From Candidatus Gastranaerophilales bacterium (lineage in GTDB: Bacteria; Cyanobacteriota; Vampirovibrionia; Gastranaerophilales; Gastranaerophilaceae), in assembly GCA_944322865.1 (NCBI GenBank), contig CALUQJ010000013.1:1-34415 (forward strand): a stretch of DNA of 34,415 bases. Reading direction: 5' to 3'. Position numbers and translations under genes: made by a program. Positions 1-6,917 of this stretch are shown piece after piece; position 1 is the stretch's first letter, and every line of letters begins with the position of its first letter. The notes beneath the pieces are model-generated. The model was not told the DNA's origin, did no database searches, and saw only the letters and a list, made by a program, of their open reading frames with translations.

Positions 1-348
1 ATAAAAGCATGCAAGTATGATCCAGATTATTGGGCAGGAGCAGTAAAAGCATGCGGCGGAGTACAGAATATGCCAACCCAAGCTCAGCTAGAACAATTAG
101 CGGCATACATATATCCTGATGCAGCTTCAATAAGCAGCTCAAGCACAACATACGCAAACTGGGATGCAGATCGAGCTTCCCTCTTCACAGCCCAATCACC
201 TGGCGGCACCTCCTACTTCTATGTTTGGTCCGGGCAGGAGTACAGCCAGACCCGCGCGTACTTCCGCTTCTTCTACCCTACCGCCACGGGCTGGGGCTAC
301 ACCGGCCGCAACGACAGCGACAAACTCGCGGTTTGCCTAGGTGATTAA
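1..348 (+). CDS. C-terminal part of a C-type-lectin-like (Fib_succ_major/DUF1566-like) protein, probable hypervariable target protein
   Basis: The reading frame is open from the first base of the window to the stop at 346-348, so the 5' end lies outside; the internal ATG at 70 is unlikely to be the true start. The visible 115 residues contain ACGGVQNMPTQAQLEQLA, followed by WSGQEYS, an aromatic-rich stretch, and a C-terminal RNDSDKLAVCLGD. This order (Cys, LPT-like motif, then YWSS.EYS...A and a final V.C) is the layout of FGE/C-type-lectin-like domains of the Fib_succ_major/DUF1566 kind. These often end exported or pilin-like proteins and are known targets of diversity-generating retroelements. 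From about codon 60 base composition changes sharply (about 62% GC for 181-340) and codons are mostly NNC. The ligand is unknown, and the N-terminal anchor cannot be seen. Confidence 0.6.
   Translation: MKACKYDPDYWAGAVKACGGVQNMPTQAQLEQLAAYIYPDAASISSSSTTYANWDADRASLFTAQSPGGTSYFYVWSGQEYSQTRAYFRFFYPTATGWGYTGRNDSDKLAVCLGD
181..345 (+). other. Candidate DGR variable region (VR) at the gene's 3' end
   Basis: By hand count 99 of 160 bases (181-340) are G or C, against roughly one third in most neighbouring genes. The codons here are largely of form NNC (TCC, TAC, TTC, CGC, AGC, ACC, GGC, GAC, AAC). That is what adenine-directed mutagenesis of AAC codons in a template repeat would leave. The segment sits at the extreme 3' end of a lectin-like gene, where variable regions lie. 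No template repeat or reverse transcriptase was seen elsewhere in the window, so the assignment is an inference from composition, position and fold. Confidence 0.5.
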
Positions 349-378
349 TTTTCCAATTCCTGATTCGCGCGATTTTTC

Positions 379-407
379 CCAGTAAGAGGCTTGATGGCTC
401 TTACTGG
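379..407 (+). other. 10-bp hairpin just downstream of the candidate variable region
   Basis: Bases 379-388 (CCAGTAAGAG) pair perfectly with 398-407 around a 9-base loop. No T-run follows, so it is not a standard intrinsic terminator. In characterised diversity-generating retroelements a short hairpin or cruciform just 3' of the variable region helps retrohoming; that role is possible here. A perfect 8-base palindrome (TCGCGCGA, 365-372) lies immediately before it, and short imperfect direct repeats (GGAATAAGG-like, 411-442) follow. Confidence 0.45.
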
Positions 408-457
408 AAGGGAATAAGGAAATAGGGAAATAAGGGAATAAGTTCTTTACAAAAATA

Positions 458-490
458 AGGCAATGCAAGATTTTAGCGTTGCCTGTTTTT
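458..490 (+). terminator. Intrinsic terminator of the lectin-like gene
   Basis: AGGCAATGC (458-466) pairs with GCGTTGCCT (476-484) as a 9-bp stem with one G-T wobble, then GTTTTT. An outer pairing of TTACAAAAA (447-455) with TTTTTGTAA (486-494) could extend it. It lies about 110 bases after the stop codon. Confidence 0.75.
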
Positions 491-524
491 GTAACTACTT
501 AGCGCCTTAGTAACTTGGCAACCT

Positions 525-554
525 CAAAAAGAGTGCTCGGATGCTTGGAGCACT
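525..554 (-). terminator. Intrinsic terminator of the DUF512 operon
   Basis: On the minus strand AGTGCTC (554-548) pairs with GAGCACT (538-532), followed by CTTTTTG. It begins 10 bases beyond the stop codon of the DUF512 gene and faces the plus-strand terminator at 458-490. Confidence 0.8.
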
Positions 555-563
555 GCTATGCTT

Positions 564-1823
564 TTACTTCAAATATTCTATCAATTCTTTCATTGAATAT
601 ATATTTTGTATTACAAAAAATTTCTTCCCCGTCTGCTCGCGAACATAATCCAAATTCTTGCCGTCCAGAAAATCCTCACTGTATGGTTTTAACATTACAG
701 AAGGTATTATAACAAAGTCAACATCAATATCTTTAACGGTTTTTATCAAATCATCTGTTGTAATAAGTCCTGCAACAGTTATATCTTCACCCCAGTAATC
801 TGATTTTACCGGACAAACAAGCGCTTCAAAGTTCTCTATTTTATTCAACTGCTCAGCGATCTTTAGAATAGCGTCTTTTGCCGCATAAGAGGTTGCAAAT
901 GCCGCTTTGCATGGAGCTTTGATTTTTTTCGGCAATTCAAGTGTCTTAAAATCATCAAGCAAATATCTTATGGCACCTACTCCGTCATCAAGCTGGGAAA
1001 AGTTCCCGTAGTATTCACAAGGTGGTATCTCTTCTCCTGTAAGCAAAAAGAATTCATCTGAGCAGCAGACTTTAGGATATTTCGCCGCTATTTGAATTGT
1101 TTCTGCCGCAACTTTTTTATCAACCTGTTTAAGTTCATCTTCGCGAAACTGTGTTATCCCGACCGGTACAATTGCCGCTGACAGCAAAATATCTCCAAGT
1201 GAGGTTAAATCCTGTAGTGTTCGCTCCAATTCCACTCCGTCATTCAGCCCCGGGCAAAGTACTATCTGTGCGTGAAAGGGAATTTCGTGATTTTTAAACC
1301 ATTGTAAATTCTCAAGCGCCTTACCTGCATTAGGATTTCTCAGCATTTTTACGCGTAAATCCGGATTTGTCGTGTGCACCGATACGTAAAACGGTCCAAG
1401 ATGCATTCTCGCTATTCTTTCTTTGTCTTTTTCCGTAAGGTTAGTTAGTGTTATATATGTGCCCTGTAGGTAAGAAAGCCGGTAGTCATCATCTTTTATG
1501 TAAAGCGTTTCTCTTAAACCTTTTGGCTGCTGGTCAACAAAACAGAATATACAGTGGTTCAGACATGGTTTTACCCGGTCAAATACCGCGCTTTCAAACA
1601 CAATTCCTAAATCTTCATCGTAATCTTTTTCCAGTTCTATTTCTTCTATTTCGCCGTTTGTTTTTTTTATTTCCAGTATAATACATTCTGATTTACAATA
1701 AAAATTGTAATCTATCATATCCTGCATTTTACAGCCGTCTATCGAAACAATTTCATCTCCCGGCTTTAAATCCAGTTCTTCTGCTATTGAGTTTTCTAAA
1801 ACTTTACTCACTATTGCGGGCAT
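564..1823 (-). CDS. PDZ/radical-SAM DUF512 protein (TIGR03279-like, cyanobacterial type)
   Basis: 419 residues. Residues 1-75 resemble a PDZ domain (SIAEELDLKPGDEIVSIDG). A CX3CX2C cluster follows (C87, C91, C94 in CLNHCIFCFVDQQPKG), as in radical-SAM enzymes; the rest matches the DUF512 family in length and in motifs such as VVPVGIT-like and the C-terminal domain. Family members are found across Cyanobacteria and Firmicutes; the substrate is unknown. The start overlaps the end of the PadR gene by 20 bases, implying translational coupling and an operon 3972 to 564. A [4Fe-4S] cluster and S-adenosylmethionine dependence are inferred from the motif. Confidence 0.9.
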   Translation of the reverse strand: MPAIVSKVLENSIAEELDLKPGDEIVSIDGCKMQDMIDYNFYCKSECIILEIKKTNGEIEEIELEKDYDEDLGIVFESAVFDRVKPCLNHCIFCFVDQQPKGLRETLYIKDDDYRLSYLQGTYITLTNLTEKDKERIARMHLGPFYVSVHTTNPDLRVKMLRNPNAGKALENLQWFKNHEIPFHAQIVLCPGLNDGVELERTLQDLTSLGDILLSAAIVPVGITQFREDELKQVDKKVAAETIQIAAKYPKVCCSDEFFLLTGEEIPPCEYYGNFSQLDDGVGAIRYLLDDFKTLELPKKIKAPCKAAFATSYAAKDAILKIAEQLNKIENFEALVCPVKSDYWGEDITVAGLITTDDLIKTVKDIDVDFVIIPSVMLKPYSEDFLDGKNLDYVREQTGKKFFVIQNIYSMKELIEYLK

Positions 1824-2337
1824 TATCTTTTTCCAGTCCTTCCACTATTGTTATAAAATTGGAATACTCGCATAAAACATTATCGAGTATTATTTTTTGG
1901 TAGAAATTCAGCGGGGTATATTCATTATTTAGTGTATTTTCTGCTGTATTTTTATGTTGAAGTGCACGGGATTTGAGAATAAAAAATAATTTTTTCCGTT
2001 CCTCTTTTGATAAATATTCAGAGCAAGCAAGTTTTATTCTTGCTTCTGAGAAAAATTGCAGTGGATTTTCGCCCGGGTTTACAAGCAAAAGCCTGCACAA
2101 TTCGTTTTTACCTTTTGAGGTAATTGTATAATATCCGGATAATTTGCCGCCGTCAGACATCATTTTGCGGCAAGTAAGGCACCCTTTTTCTTCAAGACGT
2201 GTCAGAGCAGGTTTTATTGCTCCAAAACTCGGATTTGTCAGTGATGCGTAGTAGTCTTTTATGTGTTTCTGTATTGCGTACATTGTGAAATCGCGTTTCA
2301 TCAATGCATCAAGGATAAGTATTTCTATCATAGCCAT
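1804..2337 (-). CDS. PadR-family transcriptional regulator
   Basis: 177 residues. The N-terminal half is a PadR-type winged helix: MIEILILDALMKRDFTMYAI, then PSFGAIKPALTRLEEKGCL, then the wing GGKLSGYYTITSKGK. The C-terminal half is helical and likely mediates dimerisation, as in Vir_act_alpha_C-type PadR proteins. No Shine-Dalgarno sequence precedes the ATG. It lies 34 bases after the MCE gene and overlaps the DUF512 gene, so it is probably co-transcribed with both and may regulate this operon or the envelope genes in it. The inducer cannot be deduced. Confidence 0.87.
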   Translation of the reverse strand: MAMIEILILDALMKRDFTMYAIQKHIKDYYASLTNPSFGAIKPALTRLEEKGCLTCRKMMSDGGKLSGYYTITSKGKNELCRLLLVNPGENPLQFFSEARIKLACSEYLSKEERKKLFFILKSRALQHKNTAENTLNNEYTPLNFYQKIILDNVLCEYSNFITIVEGLEKDNARNSE

Positions 2338-2371
2338 ATATTAGCATAAATTTTTATGTATTGGAATATGT

Positions 2372-3247
2372 CTATTTACAATCAATCGGTTTGCCGAAAA
2401 GAAGTTTAAATAATCCAAGGCGTTTTTTCATTGTTTGCGCAACACCTGAGGTTATAACATTTAAGTTGCAAGTGGTATTGTCAATGTTGTCAATGATTGA
2501 AGTCATTTGCGGCACAGTTGTTTTCAGCCCGCCGGTTATTTCTTCAATATTTTCTATTGTTTGATTTAGGCTTTTGGTTGAGCCGTTCAAATCTTCCCCG
2601 ACACCGTTAAGTCTTTCCTCATTAAATGAGGTATCTAAACTATAAGAAAGGTTATACAAATTTTTTGTTGTGTTGGATAAATTTTGAGAGGCAGCGACAA
2701 TGTTGGGTCTTGCTTCTTCAATAGTATCATGCAAGACAAGAAACAGGCTGTTTAATGTTTCAAGAGTAGCATTTGCGTTTTTTACAGTATCGTTCAAACT
2801 GTTTTTTAGCTGATCAAGATATCCCGAATCCGCCTGTGCTGCAAGAAAAGTATCCAAATCAACTACTGATGTACCACGGATCATATCTCCGTCTTTAAGA
2901 TAAGTCAGCGAGGGACTGTTTGGATAAATAATTTCTATAAAGTCGTGCATGCGCCAGCCTTTTTTCTCTTTATTAAGCCGTGCGGTTACATTTATCGGAA
3001 GTTTTATATTGGTTGGTTTTAGCACAACAGTAAGGAGTGTGGTTTTATAATCCTTACTCGGGCGCATGTACAATGTTCGCCCGATTCTGAAACCTTTGTA
3101 ATAAACTGACATTCTGTGCCTTATCGGTCTTGCTTCTTCAAACTGTATGGTAACATAAGTTTTAGGCGGAAGATTATCCGCAAAGCTCCACAGAACATAG
3201 CTCAATGCCAGTATATATAAAATGCTAAATATTATTTGTTTAAACAT
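2372..3247 (-). CDS. MCE/MlaD-family lipid-transport protein, membrane anchored
   Basis: 291 residues. One N-terminal membrane segment (about residues 5-22) is followed by an MCE domain (about 30-120, with the FEEARPIRHRMSVYYKGFRIGR core). A long Asn/Thr/Leu-rich helical region (about 145-270) resembles the coiled-coil or barrel extension of MlaD-like proteins. Such proteins carry phospholipids between inner and outer membranes with an MlaE permease and MlaF ATPase; neither partner gene is in the window. The neighbouring acyltransferase gene 56 bases upstream also suggests envelope work. Lipid specificity is unknown. Confidence 0.85.
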   Translation of the reverse strand: MFKQIIFSILYILALSYVLWSFADNLPPKTYVTIQFEEARPIRHRMSVYYKGFRIGRTLYMRPSKDYKTTLLTVVLKPTNIKLPINVTARLNKEKKGWRMHDFIEIIYPNSPSLTYLKDGDMIRGTSVVDLDTFLAAQADSGYLDQLKNSLNDTVKNANATLETLNSLFLVLHDTIEEARPNIVAASQNLSNTTKNLYNLSYSLDTSFNEERLNGVGEDLNGSTKSLNQTIENIEEITGGLKTTVPQMTSIIDNIDNTTCNLNVITSGVAQTMKKRLGLFKLLFGKPIDCK

Positions 3248-3303
3248 AAATCCTCAGGAATAAGTATATTTTTCTTTATGAAAAAATACATTCCCGAACA
3301 GGA

Positions 3304-3972
3304 TTAATCACATAGTTTTTCGCAATAGGTATAATAATCTGCTCTGTCCCACATAATGTTTTCTTTAACTTTTTTAGCGGGAACACCTGCAATAACAATA
3401 TTTTTTTCTTTGAATTTTTTATTAACCAGTGACATCGCGCCGACTATTGACCCTTCTGATATTTCAGCTCCTTTAATAATCATTGCGCGGGTACCTACCC
3501 AAACTTTATCTGCAATTTTTATGTTTTCAGGCGCATTAAGAATTTCTTTGGTTGTAGCGTCAAGAATAGTATGTCCGTCGTCATTTCTCACAATTATATC
3601 TCGTGCGAACATACATTCATCCCCTACATCAACTCTTTTTCCAGCTTTAGCCACGACATTCAAATTCCTGTAAACGGAAATTCCTCCGCCAAAAGTTATT
3701 ATTCCGCCGTTTTCCATGCCGAATGTGGTATGTCGTATAAATCTGTGGCGCGTTGCTTTTATTGAACAGTAGTTGTCATCACCGTTCATGACAATTGAGG
3801 TTCCGATAAACTTTGACGGCATTTCTATCACGATATGATTATTATTGCCTGATATCGTTATCGTCATACCTTTAATTTCGTAATAATCCTTTAATTCCCC
3901 TTTTTCAAGAATTTGGATTTTATTATTTTTTCCTTCTACTTTTACATTATTAATTGTTGAATAGTCACTCAT
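3304..3972 (-). CDS. Left-handed beta-helix (hexapeptide repeat) acyltransferase
   Basis: 222 residues. The N-terminal ~90 residues are beta-rich with repeated NN.I.I patterns. A hexapeptide-repeat acetyltransferase core follows (DVGDECMFARDI, KVWVGTRAMIIKGAEISEGS, IVGAMSLVNKKF), ending in AGVPAKKVKENIMW, the typical C-terminal signature of the LbH/CysE-NeuD-WbbJ group. These trimeric enzymes transfer acyl groups from CoA to sugars or amino sugars, often for capsule or O-antigen. The acceptor is unknown. It is first in the minus-strand operon and has its own good promoter. Confidence 0.85.
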   Translation of the reverse strand: MSDYSTINNVKVEGKNNKIQILEKGELKDYYEIKGMTITISGNNNHIVIEMPSKFIGTSIVMNGDDNYCSIKATRHRFIRHTTFGMENGGIITFGGGISVYRNLNVVAKAGKRVDVGDECMFARDIIVRNDDGHTILDATTKEILNAPENIKIADKVWVGTRAMIIKGAEISEGSIVGAMSLVNKKFKEKNIVIAGVPAKKVKENIMWDRADYYTYCEKLCD

Positions 3973-3989
3973 AATTTTCTCTCAATGTT

Positions 3990-4018
3990 ATTTTAGTTTT
4001 TTTTGTCTGTTATGTCAA
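3990..4018 (-). promoter_or_regulatory. Sigma-70-type promoter for the acyltransferase operon
   Basis: On the minus strand TTGACA (4018-4013), a 17-base spacer and TAAAAT (3995-3990) lie just ahead of the start at 3972, with a GAGAG ribosome site before the ATG. It reads away from the secreted protein gene at 4103. Confidence 0.75.
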
Positions 4019-4102
4019 GATTTGAATAATTCAAAATTATATACTTTCCGATAATTTATTATTACCTGCCGGATGTTAAATTGTAAACAAAAGGAGAAAT
4101 TT

Positions 4103-4681
4103 ATGATTACCGATTTAATAAAGTATTTTTCATTGTTTTTTATAATGGCAATTGTAATTGTATTTTGTGCGCATAAAACTTTTGCCGAAGAAATACATTT
4201 CAATAACACCAAATATATACTCAAATACAGTGTTCTAAGTCCATTAAGCAAAGGTTATATGAATGAATATTTTCCGGAAAAAGAAACACCATTAAACTGG
4301 ACACAAATGATAGGGATTTATTACTACGCAGATGAAAAGTCACCGATAAAATTTGCGCAGGAAATGGATAAAACCATTGAAGATGCCGAAAACAGCGTTT
4401 TGATAAAGTTTATCGAGAACCAAAAGCAGGAGAAGGCAGTAATCAGTTTTCTTGTGAATAATACACAGAACGGAAAGAATTATTTTGAATATAACATTTA
4501 TAAATACGAAAAACATCCGGATAAAGGGACAATGATGCTTAAATTTGCACAAAAATACTATTGTACAACTGACGGTGAGATAACAGCTGTCGGTAATAAA
4601 ATCAGGGAAGAAAACGACAAATATATGGAGCAGTTAATAGCATCCCCGATTCCTCCTATTGTAGAAAAAGAGATAAAATAA
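4103..4681 (+). CDS. Small secreted protein of unknown function
   Basis: 192 residues from the ATG at 4103, which has AAGGAGAAATTT directly upstream; an in-frame ATG at 4073 would put this ribosome site inside the gene and spoil the signal peptide. The N-terminus (TDLIKYFSLFFIMAIVIVF, then AHKTFA before EE) is a signal peptide with a likely TFA cleavage site. The mature part is beta-strand rich with many Lys and Glu, and has one Cys. It resembles small periplasmic or surface proteins seen in this lineage, but no family was recognised. It stands alone between a divergent promoter and the inverted-repeat element. Confidence 0.7.
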   Translation: MITDLIKYFSLFFIMAIVIVFCAHKTFAEEIHFNNTKYILKYSVLSPLSKGYMNEYFPEKETPLNWTQMIGIYYYADEKSPIKFAQEMDKTIEDAENSVLIKFIENQKQEKAVISFLVNNTQNGKNYFEYNIYKYEKHPDKGTMMLKFAQKYYCTTDGEITAVGNKIREENDKYMEQLIASPIPPIVEKEIK

Positions 4682-4707
4682 AAACACGTTTTTTATATAA
4701 AATGTAG

Positions 4708-4824
4708 TATTTTTAACATAGCTCAAATGCAGATACTGCCTGTATTTGAGCGTATCGGCGTAGACAGATCTGTGTACACAGATTTGTGTACACAGATCTG
4801 CTGACTTGCGGAGTGTTAAAAATA
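4708..4824. repeat. Nested inverted-repeat element (three stems)
   Basis: Outer arms of 11 bases (4708-4718 and 4814-4824, TATTTTTAACA and its exact complement) enclose two hairpins. The first has a 12-bp stem (4721-4732 with 4740-4751, one G-T). The second is a perfect 16-bp stem (4765-4780 with 4785-4800) around the loop GATT. Each arm of the second contains the self-complementary TGTGTACACA, so that decamer occurs twice in direct and inverted sense. No T-run follows. The right outer arm lies inside the promoter spacer of the next gene. It could be a miniature mobile element, a structured RNA or an operator array; the sequence does not decide. Confidence 0.75.
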
Positions 4825-4834
4825 TTGTTATAAT
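4806..4834 (+). promoter_or_regulatory. Promoter of the glycine-zipper protein gene
   Basis: TTGCGG (4806-4811), a 17-base spacer and a perfect TATAAT (4829-4834) precede the gene. GGAGG lies just before its ATG at 4891. The spacer contains the right arm of the nested inverted repeat and the -35 is 5 bases beyond the 16-bp palindrome, so a factor binding either repeat would affect this promoter. Confidence 0.65.
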
Positions 4835-4890
4835 ATTTAAATCTAAGAAAAATTTTGTAACCTGGTAGAAATTAAAAAAAGGAGGAATTT

Positions 4891-6318
4891 ATGGAACAAA
4901 ATTTAAAAGACACAATCGACTACATCTTAAAGGAAGACCGCATTAGTAAAGAAGATAAGGCGTTATTGATTGAAGTATTTTATGAATACAACAGAGCTCA
5001 GCTTGATACAGAACTGCGAGAATACCTGTGTGAGCAATATGCGGGAGTAATATTAGAGTTAAGCAGTGCCGTAATTCCCGTTGGCGGTCTGGGAAAAACC
5101 GGAGCTGTAGTAGGAGAACAATTATTAAAGAAACAATTGGGCAAAAAACTTTCGCAAGAAATTGGCACTGGAGTTGCCTCAGGGGCAGCAAGCGGCGCAA
5201 TATATGGATCTGGGCGCGGATTAATGGAAGATAAAAATCCGCTAGTAACAGCCGCTCAAGATGCAGTAGGAGGAGGAATAGCAGGTGGCGCACTAGGTGA
5301 TGAAGGCGGTGCTGTCGAAAAAGCTGTACGTGGACAAGAATTAGAAAAATTTAAAGATTCAAACTATATTAAAGAAATTGGCAAAAAAAATGTAGTAAAA
5401 GAATTAAAAAGGTATTACAGTGATTACATTCAAGGAATTATTAAATTTAGAGATGATATTGGAAAATATTACTATAATGGAGAAGGAATTAGAGAAACAA
5501 TAAGACAAAAATTCAATAAAGCCGTCGAAATTAGAGAGCTAGTTGATAATGTAAAAAAAGCAGAATATATCGGTCCAGAAGAGCTCAATCATCCACGTAA
5601 AAATGATTTAATAAAACGATTTCACAGGTTACGTTATAAGGATACGGATTATATATTTTCTGAGGACAAATATGGAAATATAAAATTTCATATAGCTAAA
5701 AATGCAGATTATAATATAAAACCGAAAGAGCCTAATGAACAGAATAACTCTTCCGGTGCGGATATTTCTATCCCTAAACCGGAAAGGCTGTCGCCTGTTC
5801 TGCGAGGCCAATCCGGTTCGGACAATATTGTCAATAATATTATAACAAATAATTCCAGCGTTGTCAATAGTAGTGTAAATAATTTTAACAATAATTCATA
5901 CGTGCAATTGTCACCAACTTTACTTGCAAGTGGTATTAGTAAAACAGAAGGGCATATTTTTACAAGAGAAGAAATAGGAGCAATGAGTCGCAAAGAGTTC
6001 GAAGCAAATGAAGCCGCAATAATGGAACAAATGCGTAACAGGCAAATTCATTCTGCCCCAAAAGATTATTCGGGGTTTATAAATCCACAAAGTGGTGATG
6101 ACAGAATTTTTACACGTGAAGATTTAAAAAATATGAAAAGAGAAGAATACGAAGCAAACGAAGCAGCTATAATGGCGCAGCTAAAAAGTATAGGTATTCC
6201 GACAAATGGAGAATTAGCGTCGGCAGAGTCACGTAATGGCGTTATATATGTGCGACCATACACGCGTGACGACGGCACAGAAGTAAGCGGATACTACAGA
6301 TCATTACCAAGGCGATAA
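4891..6318 (+). CDS. Large multi-domain glycine-zipper protein with repeated C-terminal motifs (phage- or toxin-like)
   Basis: 475 residues; function not recognised. Order: helical head (1-60); Gly/Ala-rich segment with glycine-zipper spacing (about 60-145), which could insert into membranes; a charged helical and beta domain (about 150-272); an Asn/Ser-rich linker (274-335) encoded by repeat copy 1; then two related 33-residue motifs (about 355-386 and 405-436, each with IFTRE followed by EANEAAIM). The C-terminus is VRPYTRDDGTEVSGYYRS. Similar FTREE...AIM and YTR.DGT..GYWR segments occur at the ends of phage structural and toxin-like proteins. The ribosome site is strong. The duplicated linker downstream suggests C-terminal exchange. 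Surface protein, phage remnant and polymorphic toxin are all possible. Confidence 0.75.
   Translation: MEQNLKDTIDYILKEDRISKEDKALLIEVFYEYNRAQLDTELREYLCEQYAGVILELSSAVIPVGGLGKTGAVVGEQLLKKQLGKKLSQEIGTGVASGAASGAIYGSGRGLMEDKNPLVTAAQDAVGGGIAGGALGDEGGAVEKAVRGQELEKFKDSNYIKEIGKKNVVKELKRYYSDYIQGIIKFRDDIGKYYYNGEGIRETIRQKFNKAVEIRELVDNVKKAEYIGPEELNHPRKNDLIKRFHRLRYKDTDYIFSEDKYGNIKFHIAKNADYNIKPKEPNEQNNSSGADISIPKPERLSPVLRGQSGSDNIVNNIITNNSSVVNSSVNNFNNNSYVQLSPTLLASGISKTEGHIFTREEIGAMSRKEFEANEAAIMEQMRNRQIHSAPKDYSGFINPQSGDDRIFTREDLKNMKREEYEANEAAIMAQLKSIGIPTNGELASAESRNGVIYVRPYTRDDGTEVSGYYRSLPRR
5711..5893 (+). repeat. Linker repeat copy 1 (inside the glycine-zipper gene)
   Basis: This 183-base segment encodes residues 274-335, the Asn-rich linker. 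It recurs almost unchanged at 6363-6546 and in decayed form at 6784-6838. The direct copies are 652 bases apart, so recombination between them would remove the C-terminal module of the gene. Confidence 0.9.
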
Positions 6319-6335
6319 TCGCCCTGGTAATGATT
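6299..6335 (+). terminator. Hairpin spanning the stop codon, probable terminator
   Basis: TCATTACCAAGGCGA (6301-6315) pairs with 6319-6333 with one mismatch, and the stop codon TAA is the 3-base loop. Pairing can extend two bases outward. The tail is T/A-rich (TTAATATATT) rather than a clean T-run, so efficiency is uncertain. Confidence 0.5.
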
Positions 6336-6362
6336 AATATATTATAAAAGCTATGTAAAAAT

Positions 6363-6546
6363 ATAATATAAGAACCGAAAGAGCCTAATGAACAGAATAA
6401 CTCTTCCGGTGCGGATATTTCTATCCCTAAACCGGACTGGCTAGCGCCTGTTCTGCGAGGCCAATCCGGTTCGGACAATATTGTCAATAATATTATAACA
6501 AATAATTCCAGCGTTGTCAATAGTAGTGTAAATAATTTTAACAATA
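6363..6546 (+). repeat. Linker repeat copy 2, silent
   Basis: 184 bases nearly identical to 5711-5893: one inserted base near the start and four clustered substitutions that change PERLSP to PDWLAP. It begins only 44 bases after the stop of the full gene. There is no start codon and a TAA lies at 6369-6371. Confidence 0.9.
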
Positions 6547-6560
6547 GATTAACACTATAG
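6372..6560 (+). pseudogene. Orphan linker fragment with an alternative C-terminal tail
   Basis: Open for 62 codons after a TAA, without a start. It encodes the Asn-rich linker and then ends NNRLTL before TAG, unlike the NNNSYVQLSP of the main gene. The copied codons stay open with only a clustered PERLS to PDWLA change, so the copy is either recent or kept by gene conversion. It could act as a donor or exchange partner for the full gene. Confidence 0.55.
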
Positions 6561-6880
6561 AGCAAAATAATACCGCTGCTCAAGGCGATCCTTCCCGAGA
6601 ACAAAGTACCAGCTCTGGTGATATATGCTTAATTAAAAAAATATAAAAATGTTGATTTAATCTTGTATATCCGGACCAAACCCAGATACACAAGATTGAA
6701 CCCGATAATATCAATAATGATATTATAAATACCAACAAATGTTTCTGTACGATGACCAGATACACCTATTAGTACCCGATTTTATTATAACAAATAATTG
6801 CGAATTAGTCAATTGTTCTGTAAGTATTTTTAACAATATTTTTACATATCTTGCAATGACTAAATAAACATCAAAGACTA
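6561..6880 (+). pseudogene. Decayed continuation of the linker-repeat region
   Basis: No intact gene is seen here. One frame carries IEQNNTAAQGDPSREQSTSS, reminiscent of the EQNNSSGADIS start of the linker. A third, degraded repeat copy lies at 6784-6838; 44 of 55 bases match copy 2 without gaps by hand alignment. An imperfect inverted repeat (about 6656-6670 with 6686-6700) lies between. It looks like a graveyard of older tail modules. Confidence 0.5.
6784..6838 (+). repeat. Linker repeat copy 3, decayed
   Basis: The first 16 bases (ATTATAACAAATAATT) are identical to the matching part of copies 1 and 2. The next 39 align without gaps at roughly 28 positions. Confidence 0.65.
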
Positions 6881-6910
6881 TTTACAACCAGGTGAGTTTT
6901 AATGTATAAT
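6881..6910 (+). promoter_or_regulatory. Promoter giving a probable leaderless mRNA
   Basis: TTTACA (6881-6886), an 18-base spacer and TATAAT (6905-6910). The ATG of the next gene starts 8 bases after the -10, so transcription should begin at or next to the start codon. The only Shine-Dalgarno-like sequence (AGGTGAG, about 6891-6897) lies too far upstream for that ATG and inside the promoter. Confidence 0.65.
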
Positions 6911-6917
6911 AATAAGC

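Noticed and set aside
515-712. Plus-strand ORF of 65 codons
   Set aside because: It runs antisense through the end of the DUF512 gene and over its terminator, with no ribosome site or plausible composition.
4765-4800. 16-bp palindrome as an intrinsic terminator of the secreted protein gene
   Set aside because: No T-run follows on either strand and the next promoter starts within 6 bases; the larger nested structure explains it better.
6242-6604. Minus-strand ORF of 120 codons over the linker repeats (and a similar one at 5709-5993)
   Set aside because: Both are the reverse of the Asn-rich linker repeat; the matching frames merely reflect the direct repeat.
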